The translations under genes were made by a program, and so were the position numbers. Below are positions 30,101-37,820 of a DNA stretch of 64,000 nucleotides, piece after piece. The DNA comes from Gordionus sp. m RMFG-2023 (Eukaryota; Nematomorpha; Gordioida; Chordodea; Parachordodidae), in contig NC_088775.1 of the NCBI RefSeq assembly GCF_954871325.1, forward strand, positions 82,995,561 through 83,059,560, given 5' to 3'. The notes under the pieces are model-generated. The model did not search any database, was not told the origin of the DNA, and worked only from the letters and a program-made list of their open reading frames with translations. Numbering within the stretch: position 1 is the stretch's first letter; each line of letters starts with the position of its first letter.

Positions 30101-33100
30101 AGGATTTGGAAAAACCTATTCAATCCTCGACGCTACGTACCTCGCGTGTCCACGGTGAGTCCTGTAATTTTCACATCTACCTACTCGTCATCTACACCTT
30201 CGAGTATACAAGCCCATTCTAACAGTGTAACGGGCAACGATAGTGAAACGGGGAGAAGCGATATGGAACTAATGGATAGTAGGGAGATCGTCCAGCCCAA
30301 AATCGTCGGGGCCTGGAACGGACTCACTGACTTTAATCCTGCCGGACTGAAAAGTAGCGTTTTGAGCCAATTATTATATTTGTTAGGAGGTTTTAAATAC
30401 ATTTTTATAAACCATTTATTAGCTATGTCATTAAGGCTTAATAAATTGTTAGTGAATATATAATCATTTAAATTATTGGGGGGAGGGGTTAAATAGATTT
30501 TACCAGTTAAGAGGATTTAATGGCGCCACATTAGTTATTTTTTTCATTCGGGAGGATCGGCCTCGAATCGGTTATCACAAAGTTAGTTATATATATTTGA
30601 TTTTTAGATGTAGACTAATTTTATTAATTATATCAGACCTGTAGGCCAGGACCAAATACATGTCAGGGTATATAAGCTAGGCCATATAAATATTTTTTTA
30701 AATTAGGCCTAAAATTTTTTATTTTTTTCAACAACCTGGGCTATGGCGAATATTAAAAAATATAATATATTTAAAAATTGTACCATAGGATGATATATCA
30801 CATTTCTTCACTTCTCATATTCTAAATTACCATTTCAAAACCATTTATATTTCTCGTTAGAAAATACTTAAATAGTTCTTGAAAGAGAAGTAAAATGTTT
30901 TTAAATTATTCATTGATTATAATAATTTTTAAATCACTTTATTTTCATTGTCTTTATAACTCTAGTATATTAGGTAAATAATTTAGGAGATTAGTTTATA
31001 ATTTAATCAAAAATTAAATAAACTATATTAAAGGAATAGTTTAAATTTTTTTATTATTTATTAGAAAATAACATACAATATAACCAACTACATCATTTTT
31101 ATTTATTATTTTTACTTTACTAGGTATAAAATAGTTATTAATTTAAAGACTAATCCTTATAATTTTTATTTTTATCAATTAAATATTCAACATTACAAAA
31201 TAAAATACATTTCGTCAAAAAATGAACACAAATGTACACTCTCTCTTTGTCTAGAATTAAATAAAAAATAATTTTCATTATTACCTAAAAAAATAACTGT
31301 ATCGGGTCGAATTTTTATTTTATCGTAAAAAAACCTTCATAATACACCCGTGTTGCGCTGAAATTTTTTTTTAAAAATAAATAAATAATGTGAGCCGGGC
31401 TGTGCTAAACATTTTTTTACAAACCGAGGTCTGGACTGTGATTACTGGTATTCTGTGCAGGTATCTGATTTATATTCATCTCATCGTATTAAAATTTTTT
31501 TTAAAAAAGTATAAGCTAACTAAACTGAAAAACCCCATCCTGTGACTAGATTGAATAAATTCCTAAAATCTGATACTTAATTTTGTGTTCTCAAACGAGA
31601 TACGAGCACAAATGAATTATAAACGGAATAATAAAGGTTTATCTAAAATATTGAATCACAAATTCTGAAAAAACTCACACTAAAATTTATTGCACATGTG
31701 TTATAAGGGAGCAGTACTTAATATATATCCTTGAATCGATAAATAATAACTTTATAAAAATTTAAGGTATCCTCAAAAAATGGCGATTTGTTTATTCATT
31801 TTTTTAAAATATTAATTTTTTTAAATATAAGTTTAATTAAAAAAAATATTAAAACTTATATAATAAAAAACATGCCACTCTAGAGAGGACGAGGGAAATC
31901 AGCTGATGAAAGTAATCCTTCATTTGGACACCTGTAAGGCTATCTTTTTTTGCCGATGGCTTTCATAAAATAAGCCGCCTTTCCTAACATCCCTAGGATG
32001 TTAATGTCTATTGGTATAGAGGCCAGCGCGTACGCACCCCCCCCTCCCCTCAAAAGAAAATCACAGCTGGCTAAAATATTACTTATTTATGATAATTAAT
32101 TTATATCTTACCCACCTCTTATTGTATATATATTCCAATTTACATTTATTTATCACATTCACAGCAGAAATAAATACATTACTAATTTATTTTATGAATT
32201 AATATTGATTTCAAATTTTCCTTAGCCTCATATTTATCTACAATTTAAAAATTTTCCACCAAATTATTTAAAACATTTTCACTGCAAAACGAAAGTAAAA
32301 TATTTTTAAAAAATTCACCGATTTGATTGAGACTATGAAGGAAATTAGGGCAAATATAGATGATGAATTTCGTAAATTATATGTTATATTCGAAAAGTGA
32401 CTTTAGATGCATCGTTATCATATCCCATCCATTATTTTCATTAGCATTAATTTGTAAAAAAAATTCTCATAATCAAATTTTTTTTTAAAAAAAATGCTAT
32501 TTAATCAAAGCTGCCAATCTGAAATTTTATTGGGATCAAATGAAAAATTATCTTTTTGTTTCCGGCGACGCCAAAATTATCCGAATTTGGGACCTGCAGA
32601 AACAATTAAAATTATATGTAAGTTAATAAATAAAATTTTCATTTAGGCCTAAAACAAAATACCAATCTTATCCTTGCATTATTCATATTATAGTTATACG
32701 AATGATAAAATCATTTATTAGACTCAACAAATATTAAATTTTTTTTAAAAAATGTCTTAAATTTTCTAAAAAATGTCTTATTACATTCTCATTTTACATC
32801 TGTTTGTGCAAGCCAATCTTTATTTAGAACATCTTAAAAATCGACTCAAATAGAGCTCTTTATCACTAATTACAATTGATTATACCTTTCATTTTTTTAA
32901 AAAGGATATAGCTACTAAAAGTGATTATTCCTTAACTAGTCTTACCTATTCCTCACAAGACAATCATTTACTCGCCACCGGTTACAATGACGGCACAATC
33001 AAACTTTTCGATATAAGAATTCCGGAATATAAGTAATTTAAAAAAGGTTATTTGAGACTTGGAATATACATGAACGGAAAATTCCAGGAAACGGGGTCCC

Positions 33101-34896
33101 TATTTATTATCCAAAATATTTCTCTATTACTTGAACTTTCCCCAAGAATTATAAGGTTCATTTAATCTTAAAGAAATGGGTATTTCTCGATAATAATAAA
33201 AGATACCATTGAATAGATTATATAAGATAATCTACAGCAATCAAATTTTGAAATGAAACTTATTCAATCTGGGCCACAATGATTAATTAATTTCAAGAAT
33301 TAATTAAATGAAATATATAACCATTTTTTTAATACCCAAAATAATAAAGCGCTATAAAAACTTACAAGGAGAGCAATAGCCCTATAATGAAAATTGGTTT
33401 TTATCAAAGCAACGACAATAATTTGATAAGTGGCAGGTATCATATTATAAAGTTATTATGAATCTAACCCTATGCATCTTCGTAAGCAATAAAGTATTAA
33501 GACGCAACTGTAGTTTTTTTTAGGACAAATCATTCTTGAACATAGTTTAAAAAAAATAAACTAGACAGAGATCGCGAAACTGCTTATATATCCAGAATAA
33601 TATTAAATTTTTTTTTATAAAACTTATACATGTTACATAAAAATGTTACCCAATTTTAAAGTGCTTCTTTGTGTAAAAATTTGTTATAGCATTTTATTGT
33701 ACTGTAGAGCTAAAACCATTTGAATTAATATTAACCTAAAACTGGCTATTCACTTATAAGTAGTCTTCATATATCGTCAATGTCATTGGCTATAGTAGAC
33801 GCCATTGAAGAACATTTTTTTTAAATGCAATTCAATGACGGACTTCAATGTATTTACACTTTTTAATAAATGAATTGTCAGTTTAAGTTAGTATTAATTA
33901 GAAGTTGGTCCCGGTTTTTAAGGCCAGCCCATAAAATATATTTTTTACAAGTTATCCGGCCCATGAATTTTCGGTGGCCTGGTTTCATGCTTTTCGATCA
34001 AATGCTCAAAATCTTATTTTTTGTAAAAAAGAACTTGGTATATTAATATTTGTTTGATCTTAGTTTATGATTCCTTACAGGAGAAATTATCCTTTATAAA
34101 GACAATGTTATTAAATCTTAACCTTACATATAAATTAATAAAACGAAAATGAAGTTTGAATGGAGAAATCAAGTTATGGAACTTGGCATCTAGTTCACTT
34201 TCCTCATTTAGAACGGCCAAATTTAGTCATCCCATTTCAGCTATCGATATTCATTCCTTGACCAGTTTAGTCTCGGGGTATGTTATAGTATATTTATATA
34301 TATTCCCCTTAAAAAATCATATATTTTTTTGAAAATTTATTTATGGATCATAAGAGGTCAAATCAACTAATATTTGACAATGTTTTATATGGGATTTACT
34401 ACTCCCAAATTAGGAGTTTGTTTTATTTTCTTATTATTTTATTATAATATAGAGGTCTCACTAATCAAACGATAGGCTTGTACAATCCAAGGGGAAATTT
34501 AATGTCTTCGCTTAAAGCTCCAACCTGGTTTAGCGCTCAAAAATTTGTTCATACCACAGTTCTAGTCTTTCACCCCTACAAAGTTTATATATAAAAAAAA
34601 TATTTTAAATTATATTGTGTACATTTGGTTATAATCTCGATATTTTAACCAGATCTTAATCTTATCCTGTGGATTTGATTTGAATCAAATTTTCCTGGTG
34701 CTGTGTCATCTTTTAAATCCAGTCCCACTGATACAAATAAGATTGCTAACAATTTCTGGGATTATTATTATTGTAATGTTTATACCTCTTTTTTAAAAAA
34801 AAAAAAATTAATTAGCTGTTATTGGCATCTTGCGCGGAAAATTTGGTCTCTCTCTATTCCATTAACCCACAACCCCAAACTGCGCCTCGCAAATAA
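150..34896 (+). CDS. RPTOR: Raptor, regulatory-associated protein of TOR complex 1 (34 exons, complete)
   Basis: Scaffold subunit of TORC1. In the known family it binds TOR kinase, recruits substrates through their TOS motifs and links the complex to Rag GTPases on the lysosome. Exons: 150-278, 317-419, 460-620, 664-744, 7442-7624, 8245-8335, 9701-9905, 10022-10179, 10491-10635, 11098-11533, 12009-12092, 14036-14146, 14527-14601, 14940-15005, 15419-15533, 15899-16393, 16881-17003, 18096-18142, 19476-19605, 20963-21005, 22358-22532, 23854-23957, 24740-24950, 25469-25606, 26133-26283, 26801-26918, 28203-28327, 30087-30389, 32511-32617, 32905-33032, 33374-33436, 34155-34277, 34453-34582, 34816-34896. 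All junctions are GT-AG and in phase; the total is 1645 codons plus stop (human 1335). Residues about 40-420 form the caspase-like RNC domain with FHYNGHG (His142) and FDCSNAG (Cys185). About 560-1050 is the HEAT array ([38 protein letters not shown]). About 1270-1645 is the WD40 propeller ([17 protein letters not shown]). Ser/Thr/Asn-rich inserts lie in exons 10, 16, 23 and 28. The acceptor of exon 24 could be 25469 or 25478. Confidence 0.96.
1229..1430. mobile_element. Degenerate copy of the TA-flanked TIR MITE family
   Basis: Carries the family core (an 'aatattac...cgagattt...' stretch, then 'gtccaaacctttct') and one terminal-like region, 'tagtgtttaaaaacc'. The right end is unclear. Compare the better copies at 15148, 18576, 22071 and 55996. 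Confidence 0.45.
1404..1830 (+). other. Unassigned open stretches in Raptor intron 4
   Basis: Two neighbouring open stretches on the plus strand, 1404-1510 and 1555-1830 (91 codons, with IDESMLCH at its centre), have more varied residue use than the surrounding poly-Lys/Phe/Asn noise. They could be a decayed transposon protein, but I do not recognise the family. They lie inside an intron between two certain Raptor exons and do not fit the Raptor protein. Confidence 0.25.
2022..4099 (-). mobile_element. hAT-type DNA transposon relic with BED finger remnant
   Basis: Ends are inverted: CAGAGTTGTTAAA at 2022-2034 and TTTAACAACTCTG at 4087-4099. Both ends carry subterminal repeats of an AGTAGCG type. 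On the minus strand, about 3640-3790 encodes a BED zinc-finger remnant (YFQINVK, then FICSNCKK, then, after a frameshift, TSNKSSSYN). About 3268-3501 encodes [18 protein letters not shown], which resembles the hAT segment 'I..D..PFS.VE..GF'. The RNase-H catalytic core and C-terminus are not recognisable. A second hAT is inserted at 2265-3049. No clean 8-bp target duplication is visible. Confidence 0.7.
2265..3049 (+). mobile_element. hAT-type DNA transposon relic nested in another hAT
   Basis: Terminal inverted repeats are CAGGGATCCAAACCGAA at 2265 and TTCGGTTTGGATCCCTG ending at 3049, flanked by AATGTAG on both sides (2258-2264 and 3050-3056). Subterminal regions carry arrays of an 'aaccgaacctg' motif. 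About 2644-2775 (+) encodes a hAT dimerisation domain: [13 protein letters not shown], then one frame over [20 protein letters not shown]. The rest of the transposase is missing, so this is a deletion derivative. Confidence 0.82.
5078..5209. mobile_element. Short hAT-derived MITE (132 bp)
   Basis: Inverted termini CAGAGATCTGC at 5078 and GCAGATCTCTG ending at 5209, with one internal 'cccggcccgcccg' block. It has the same terminal sequence and GC block as the 1.9-kb element 170 bp downstream, so it is probably a non-autonomous member of that family. Confidence 0.65.
5380..7287 (-). mobile_element. Ac-like hAT transposon relic with GC-rich subterminal arrays
   Basis: Terminal inverted repeats CAGAGACCTGCAG and CTGCAGGTCTCTG are flanked by a perfect 8-bp duplication AAATTTAT (5372-5379 and 7288-7295), diagnostic of hAT. 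Both ends carry tandem 'cggcccggcccgg' blocks spaced by A/T runs, 5405-5590 on the left and 7180-7275 on the right. On the minus strand about 6285-6430 encodes the hAT C-terminal dimerisation domain ([20 protein letters not shown], then [15 protein letters not shown] and a stop). Residues upstream of it (6427-6669, minus) are one frame off. The catalytic core is not recognisable. Confidence 0.88.
6845..7022. repeat. Two-copy tandem repeat (about 105-bp unit)
   Basis: Stretches starting at about 6848 and 6951 share 'atattcctttatttgatt' and continue nearly identically through 'tttagatatgaattat' and a following A/T run. The repeat lies inside the 1.9-kb hAT element, so it arose after or within that copy. 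Confidence 0.7.
7625..12008 (+). other. Raptor introns 5-10: contents
   Basis: The introns between exons 5 and 11 hold A+T-rich sequence, a purine tract at 9002-9055, an 11-C run at 9471-9481, and a GC-block fragment of the CAGAGACCTGC hAT family at about 11610-11880 ('ggcctggccc', 'caggcctggtcc'). Nothing coding was recognised apart from the listed exons. Confidence 0.6.
12147..12262. mobile_element. Possible small TIR element
   Basis: Starts CAGAGCCCTATGCGC and ends ...ACAGGGCTCT, giving inverted termini of about 9 bp around 116 bp that is less A+T-rich than the intron. No target duplication is obvious, so the assignment is tentative. Confidence 0.35.
12655..12834. mobile_element. Degenerate MITE of the AACGGCTAA family
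   Basis: Contains 'aaaacggctaaatta', the core 'attacctaagtctcg' and 'acaaacctttctatcat', and ends near 'agcaccacta'. The same order of motifs is found in the intact copies at 15148 and 55996. Confidence 0.5.
13804..13817. repeat. Homopolymer tract of 14 G
   Basis: Uninterrupted G14 in Raptor intron 11, followed after one T by G6. It is one of at least six C/G homopolymers of 11 or more in the window (5340, 9471, 13804, 15573, 15670, 16750, 35280). Confidence 0.9.
14740..14896. mobile_element. TA-flanked TIR MITE, copy in Raptor intron 13
   Basis: Begins at a TA with GTGTTGTTAAACGACTAG and 'tttttaaaaacggcta', and ends in the inverted 'atttttaaaaatcgctgttt' and 'gacaacaa' next to TA. Its length of about 157 bp matches the other copies. 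Confidence 0.75.
15148..15301. mobile_element. TA-flanked TIR MITE, well-preserved copy (154 bp)
   Basis: Left end TA|GTGTTGTCAAACGGCTCGA. The right end, read on the complement, is GTGATGATGTTAAACGGCTC followed by 'tttttaaaaacggttagcc', also at a TA (15302-15303). The TA duplication and long inverted termini suggest a Tc1/mariner-mobilised MITE. Confidence 0.82.
15573..15681. repeat. Two C12 homopolymer tracts, 85 bp apart
   Basis: C12 at 15573-15584 and C12 at 15670-15681 lie between Raptor exons 15 and 16. A further C11 follows at 16750-16760 in the next intron. Confidence 0.85.
17004..18095 (+). other. Raptor intron 17: contents
   Basis: Apart from the dispersed repeat at its start this 1.1-kb intron is A+T-rich. 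A slightly more GC-rich patch at 17640-17950 contains an open stretch on the minus strand that resembles nothing I know. No gene was called. Confidence 0.5.
17110..17270. repeat. Dispersed repeat, copy 1
   Basis: Shares 'gaaacatg', 'aaaatcttccattaa' and a leading 'aaggctgtatcctaaatat' with the stretch at 22670-22800 ('aaggttgtgtccttaatat'). It is probably a shared unclassified transposon; ends were not defined. Confidence 0.55.
18576..18780. mobile_element. TA-flanked TIR MITE, copy in Raptor intron 18
   Basis: Flanked by TA at 18574-18575 and 18781-18782. Left GTGTTGTTCGATTTGCC and 'tttttaaaaacgcctaa'; right, on the complement, TTGTTGTTAAACGACTTG and 'aaaaacggctaaaaactc'. It carries the internal 'atattatgcaagcttg' segment typical of the family. 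Confidence 0.8.
19850..20053. mobile_element. TIR MITE of a second family (204 bp)
   Basis: Inverted ends CTCATTTATAGTAAGCACG at the left and CGCGTTTACTATAAATGAG at the right, followed inward by 'ttttgttcaaacggtgtggt' and its inverted counterpart 'accacaccgctgaacaaaac'. The terminal repeats run about 45 bp and are well conserved. No coding sequence and no certain target duplication. Confidence 0.75.
20660..20846. mobile_element. MITE fragment plus small foldback
   Basis: 20690-20757 holds two inverted copies of 'cctcgagatttcg'/'aaatctcgaggctta', the internal part of the AACGGCTAA MITE family. It is followed at 20770-20838 by a short hairpin whose arms are CGCGAATTCACGGCGAAGTA and TACTTCACCGCGAATTCG. 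Confidence 0.6.
22071..22279. mobile_element. TA-flanked TIR MITE, copy in Raptor intron 20
   Basis: TA at 22069-22070 and 22280-22281. Left GTGTTGTTAATCGGCTTGA; right, on the complement, TGTTAAACGGTACGATTTGA with 'tttttaaaaacggctaactc'. The internal 'gactcgagatttcgtta' and 'gatattcaaaccctttgtga' are shared with the other copies. Confidence 0.82.
22670..23100. repeat. Dispersed repeat, copy 2, with weak inverted ends
   Basis: Left part matches the stretch at 17110-17270. The pair 'aactttataaaatttg' at about 22708 and 'aaagtttataaatt' at about 23050 suggests a loose inverted-repeat structure. Unclassified. Confidence 0.45.
25740..25850. mobile_element. MITE fragment in Raptor intron 24
   Basis: Contains 'aaaaaaacggctagatta', 'aaaatattacctta' and 'aggcctcgaaatttc', the left half of the AACGGCTAA family. 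The right half is absent. Confidence 0.5.
26327..26700. repeat. Diverged two-copy tandem repeat (about 190-bp unit)
   Basis: Both halves contain 'gaccaaaatcat'/'gaccagaatcat', 'tgtttaaataaa.cctgaaa', 'aagtcagggtcgcc' and 'ggaatttactctt' in the same order. It fills most of Raptor intron 25. Confidence 0.75.
27284..27991 (-). mobile_element. hAT relic of the CAGAGACCTGC family in Raptor intron 26
   Basis: Left end 'tagaggtctgcaatggg' and right end 'gctcacctctg' are imperfect inverted repeats of the family terminus. About 27640-27760 on the complement recalls the dimerisation-domain region of the 5380-7287 element, around the segment coding LTIPA. Both catalytic parts and a clean target duplication are missing. 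Confidence 0.55.
28355..28980 (+). mobile_element. RTE-like LINE remnant (3' end of reverse transcriptase ORF)
   Basis: Starts 27 bp after the donor of Raptor exon 27. Fragments in order: [81 protein letters not shown], then [10 protein letters not shown]. This order (CYLGD, YG.ETW, WMCGV, L..R.G, WFGHV, DR..W) is the conserved carboxyl end of RTE-type non-LTR retrotransposons. Several stops and frameshifts are present, and the catalytic YADD region is absent: the copy is 5'-truncated and dead. Confidence 0.85.
29330..29475. mobile_element. Degenerate MITE of the AACGGCTAA family
   Basis: Contains 'tttttagctaaatctcgagc', 'ctaaaatacggaatttgcc' and 'tttttaaaaatcaactg', a diverged version of the family core. 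Ends are unclear. Confidence 0.4.
30390..32510 (+). other. Raptor intron 28: remaining contents
   Basis: Outside the hAT element the intron is A+T-rich. A somewhat more GC-rich patch at 31875-32045 with an 8-C run near 32037 is probably another transposon fragment; I could not assign it. Confidence 0.45.
30634..31467. mobile_element. Non-autonomous hAT element (834 bp) in Raptor intron 28
   Basis: Begins CAGACCTGTAGGCCAGGACC and ends GTGCAGGTATCTG, flanked by AATTATAT and ATTTATAT, an 8-bp target duplication with one mismatch. A GC patch near the right end ('gagccgggctgtgc') recalls the arrays of the 5380-7287 element. No transposase was recognised. Confidence 0.72.
33905..33990. mobile_element. 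GC-block fragment of a hAT-like element
   Basis: 'gtcccggtttttaaggcc', 'ccggcccatgaat' and 'ggtggcctgg' in otherwise A+T-rich intron 31 resemble the subterminal arrays of the CAGAGACCTGC family. No ends are visible. Confidence 0.4.
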
Positions 34897-35769
34897 TAGG
34901 TTTTTTTTAAAAAAAATTATTTTTAAGAAAAATTGGAAAATTGCTTATTATTGGGTTTTATAAACGCAAATTTTTTAAAATTAAATATCTTAAAATAAAG
35001 ATCACCTTACTTATAAAATGGAGGACTTAAAAATGAGTGTATATACTATATAAATGATTAACCATATCTCTCGCGCAATTAAAAATCAATATTTACCTTT
35101 TATAAAAACGAAAATGTGATATTATATAATGCTTTTTATATATATTTGTATACACATGTAAATATGAAGTTAAAAATGTCTGATTTTCATATATAAATTT
35201 TTTTTTAAACTTTTACCTCATACAAAAAAAGAGCTTACAAAACTGCTAGATAATATTTATATCAATTATTAATGCAAATCCCCCCCCCCCCCAATATCCT
35301 ACATACAATTTTTTTTTAGACATTATTTAATATTGTATTTATCGCGGTCTTTATACAATTATATTTAAATATATAATGATAATAATTTACATATTTTTTT
35401 TGTGGTTGTAAAAAAAATTAATTTTTTTAATGATTATATTTAATCAAAAAATTAAGTGGGCATCGATTTTTAGTTTTATCTTTTAAAGTTTTCTAAGAAA
35501 ACTAAATTAAAGTACAATCTTCATCTCATTCTCTTATTTAAAAATCGAATAAACTTCAAAGTGCGTAAATTTAATAAAAAAAAATAAATATATTTTTTAT
35601 TTATTAAATAATAAAAATAAATTAAAATATATAATCTTTATAAAAAAAACTATTTGTTTAATAATACTCATTTAATGATTCATCTTGCCATGAATTCGAA
35701 TTGATAATGATGACTAGAATTTTATTTTTTTTTGGCGTTGAATTTGAGTAATAGTAAAAAATATGCGAA
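34897..35769. other. Intergenic, A+T-rich, with a C13 tract
   Basis: Between the Raptor stop and the minus-strand frame at 35770. It holds the Raptor poly(A) signal, a C13 homopolymer at 35280-35292 and low-complexity A/T. Nothing else was seen. Confidence 0.6.
34994..34999 (+). terminator. Putative poly(A) signal of Raptor
   Basis: AATAAA about 100 bp downstream of the Raptor stop codon at 34894-34896. In DNA this A+T-rich the hexamer is common, so position is the only support. Confidence 0.4.
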
Positions 35770-36616
35770 TTAGCTAAGGCCTCCTTTGAATTTGTTCAGG
35801 TAATCATAAAAATACTGTGAATTATCTAAGGCTTCCAAAGTGTTATGTTCGCTCACCCATTTTTCTTTGCAAAAATGGCACTGATTTTTTTTGTTCGTGA
35901 AACCAATACTAAACTCGGAATTGAATATTCGCCTATAATAATGTTCTTTCAACCAATCTACCTTATTTTCTTTGCAGTAATCCTGGTACAACGAGTACAT
36001 GATTTTTAAATTTAGCGAGCCGTCCAGCAACCATCTTTTGGTATTCAAGATACAATGGTGTGGTTCGATCTTTTGGAACGAATTTATATGATTCCTGATG
36101 TGGGCCTTTAACGCTTCGTCTATAGTTTTTTTCTTGTGCTTCCCCTTTCGATATGAATATGACGACGTGATGTTATCGTTGTTTTTAAAATTTTCGAAAA
36201 AATAGGATATCCTTTTCTGGCTTATGTCCAACGTCGTGAGGAAAAACTCCTTACAAACCCTAATTTTGACGTTATTCACGATGAAGTGGTAAAAATACGA
36301 ATATTTTTTGTAAGAATTTTGCTTCTTGGTGGTGGCCCTGCTCTTGTAATGTCGTTCCACGTTTTTATTGTAAAATTCCATTTTTTCATCATTGCCTAGC
36401 CTCCAGAAGCTTGAATGCACGCGTTCTCTCTCGCTTTCGACTATTTGCAAACCGCATTTGAATTTACATTTTAGCTTACAATCTTTTAACGTCTTAATGG
36501 ACCGTTCGGGTTTGTAAACACCTTTATAATCTACATACGATTTTCCTGATTGGCAAAGATATTTTCTTATATTTTGTTTCCAATTAAAAACGTGTCTTCT
36601 CCTCCTTTTACTAGAT
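35770..36616 (-). CDS. Transposon-associated protein of a widespread invertebrate family (partial or single exon)
   Basis: Continuous open frame of about 282 codons. From the N-terminus: a basic stretch KRRRRHVFNWKQNIRKYL; a Cys-rich part with DCKLKCKFKC; SFWRLGNDEKMEFY; VCKEFFLTTLDISQKRISYF; HIRNHINSFQKIEPHHC; LNLKIMYSLYQDYCKEN; YYRRIFNSEFSIGF; and QCHFCKEKW near the end. This order is shared by many uncharacterised invertebrate proteins that appear to derive from a DNA transposon. No in-frame ATG lies in the first third, so either an upstream exon joins at an acceptor near 36617 or the copy is 5'-truncated. The stop falls before the downstream half that related proteins usually have. Function unknown. 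Confidence 0.6.
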
Positions 36617-36767
36617 CTACATAATATTAAAGCAATAAATTTTATATGTTTTCCGGTGGATAATAATGTAGACTATGTTATAAGATAATAGAAAATATAA
36701 ACGATTAAATAGAATACTCTGAATATTTTAAAAATATTTTATTTTTTTAAATTTCAAAAGAAAGTGA

Positions 36768-37068
36768 AGGCTGCATTCATAGTGGAGACGGATCCGTTTT
36801 TACATCCGTTCCGTCAAAAGTCAAACTCATTAAAAATGATATAAATGTTCATAGACTATAAAAAAATTGTAAGTAACGTTATAACGCTCTATAAGATTTG
36901 CCGGATCAAAAATTCAAAATGTTTTGACTTCAAAATTTGCCGGATCCGTTTTTAAGAAGGAAGGTATCGGAACGGACGCACTATGAACATATATATCATT
37001 TTTAATGAGATTGACTTTTGACGGAACGGATGTAAAAATCGGATCCTTCTCCACTATGAATGCAGCCT
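36768..37068. mobile_element. Foldback/TIR MITE (about 300 bp)
   Basis: Left arm starts AGGCTGCATTCATAGTGGAG and continues with 'acatccgttccgtcaaaagt'. The right arm is its inverse ('acttttgacggaacggatgt', ending 'ccactatgaatgcagcct'). The arms are about 80 bp and nearly perfect. A second partly inverted block (36930-36985) with 'gccggatccgtttttaag' lies between them. No coding capacity. Confidence 0.85.
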
Positions 37069-37310
37069 GAAAGCTATTTAGCGAAATGGACTTTAATAAA
37101 CTAAACATTCTTAAAAAAATCTTAAATCGAAACAAGATTCTATCATTAATTTTTTTTTTTTAGTACAATATAACTGCAATATAAAATAGTTAAGAAAATA
37201 CTTAATTATTTAATAATTAAGACCGTTTTATTTAGTTTTAAAAATATTTTATTTCAAACAATATCACATGCAACTTTATATTTTAAGATTTAAAATATCT
37301 TTCTAATTTA

Positions 37311-37820
37311 AGAGAGAGATGGATTTTAAAACAATTCACTCAATAACATACTCTTTTAAGATCTAAAAATTTTTCTTTACAATTATGGTTGACAGATTTA
37401 AATCAATCCAATATTTTCATAAAAATTTAGAATTTGATTTTATTATCAATTTCAAAATTCGATTTAAGATTATGTAAATTATAATAAAATTCAACAATAT
37501 ATTTAAAATAACATTCAATATTTATTAACAATCAGAATCTGAATATTCATTTTCTTTTTACAGAAACAAGTAAAAAAATAGAAACAATTGTTTTAATATA
37601 TGAATGTGCATATTTTTTGTTCGAATTAAATTCTCCTATGATTATTATTTCATTAGGCTCTGTCATATGAAAACTTTTTATGAATTAATTATAATTGATT
37701 GATAGTTTTGGAAATCTTTAAAAATTAAATCAATTTAAATATTAAACAAACTCTTAATTTTTTTTAGATTTTGAAAAGAGTATGTTATTGACTGAATTGT
37801 TTTAAAATCCATCTCTTTTT
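37311..37820. mobile_element. TIR element of about 0.5 kb
   Basis: Ends are about 45-bp inverted repeats: 'agagatggattttaaaacaa' with 'aataacatactctttt' at the left, and 'aaaagagtatgttatt' with 'ttgttttaaaatccatctct' at the right. The interior is A+T-rich without recognisable protein. The exact terminus is obscured by an AG/T run. Confidence 0.75.

Noticed and set aside
34703-34963. 86-codon plus-strand open frame
   Set aside because: Overlaps the last Raptor exon (34816-34896) in a different frame; the Raptor frame matches the known C-terminus.
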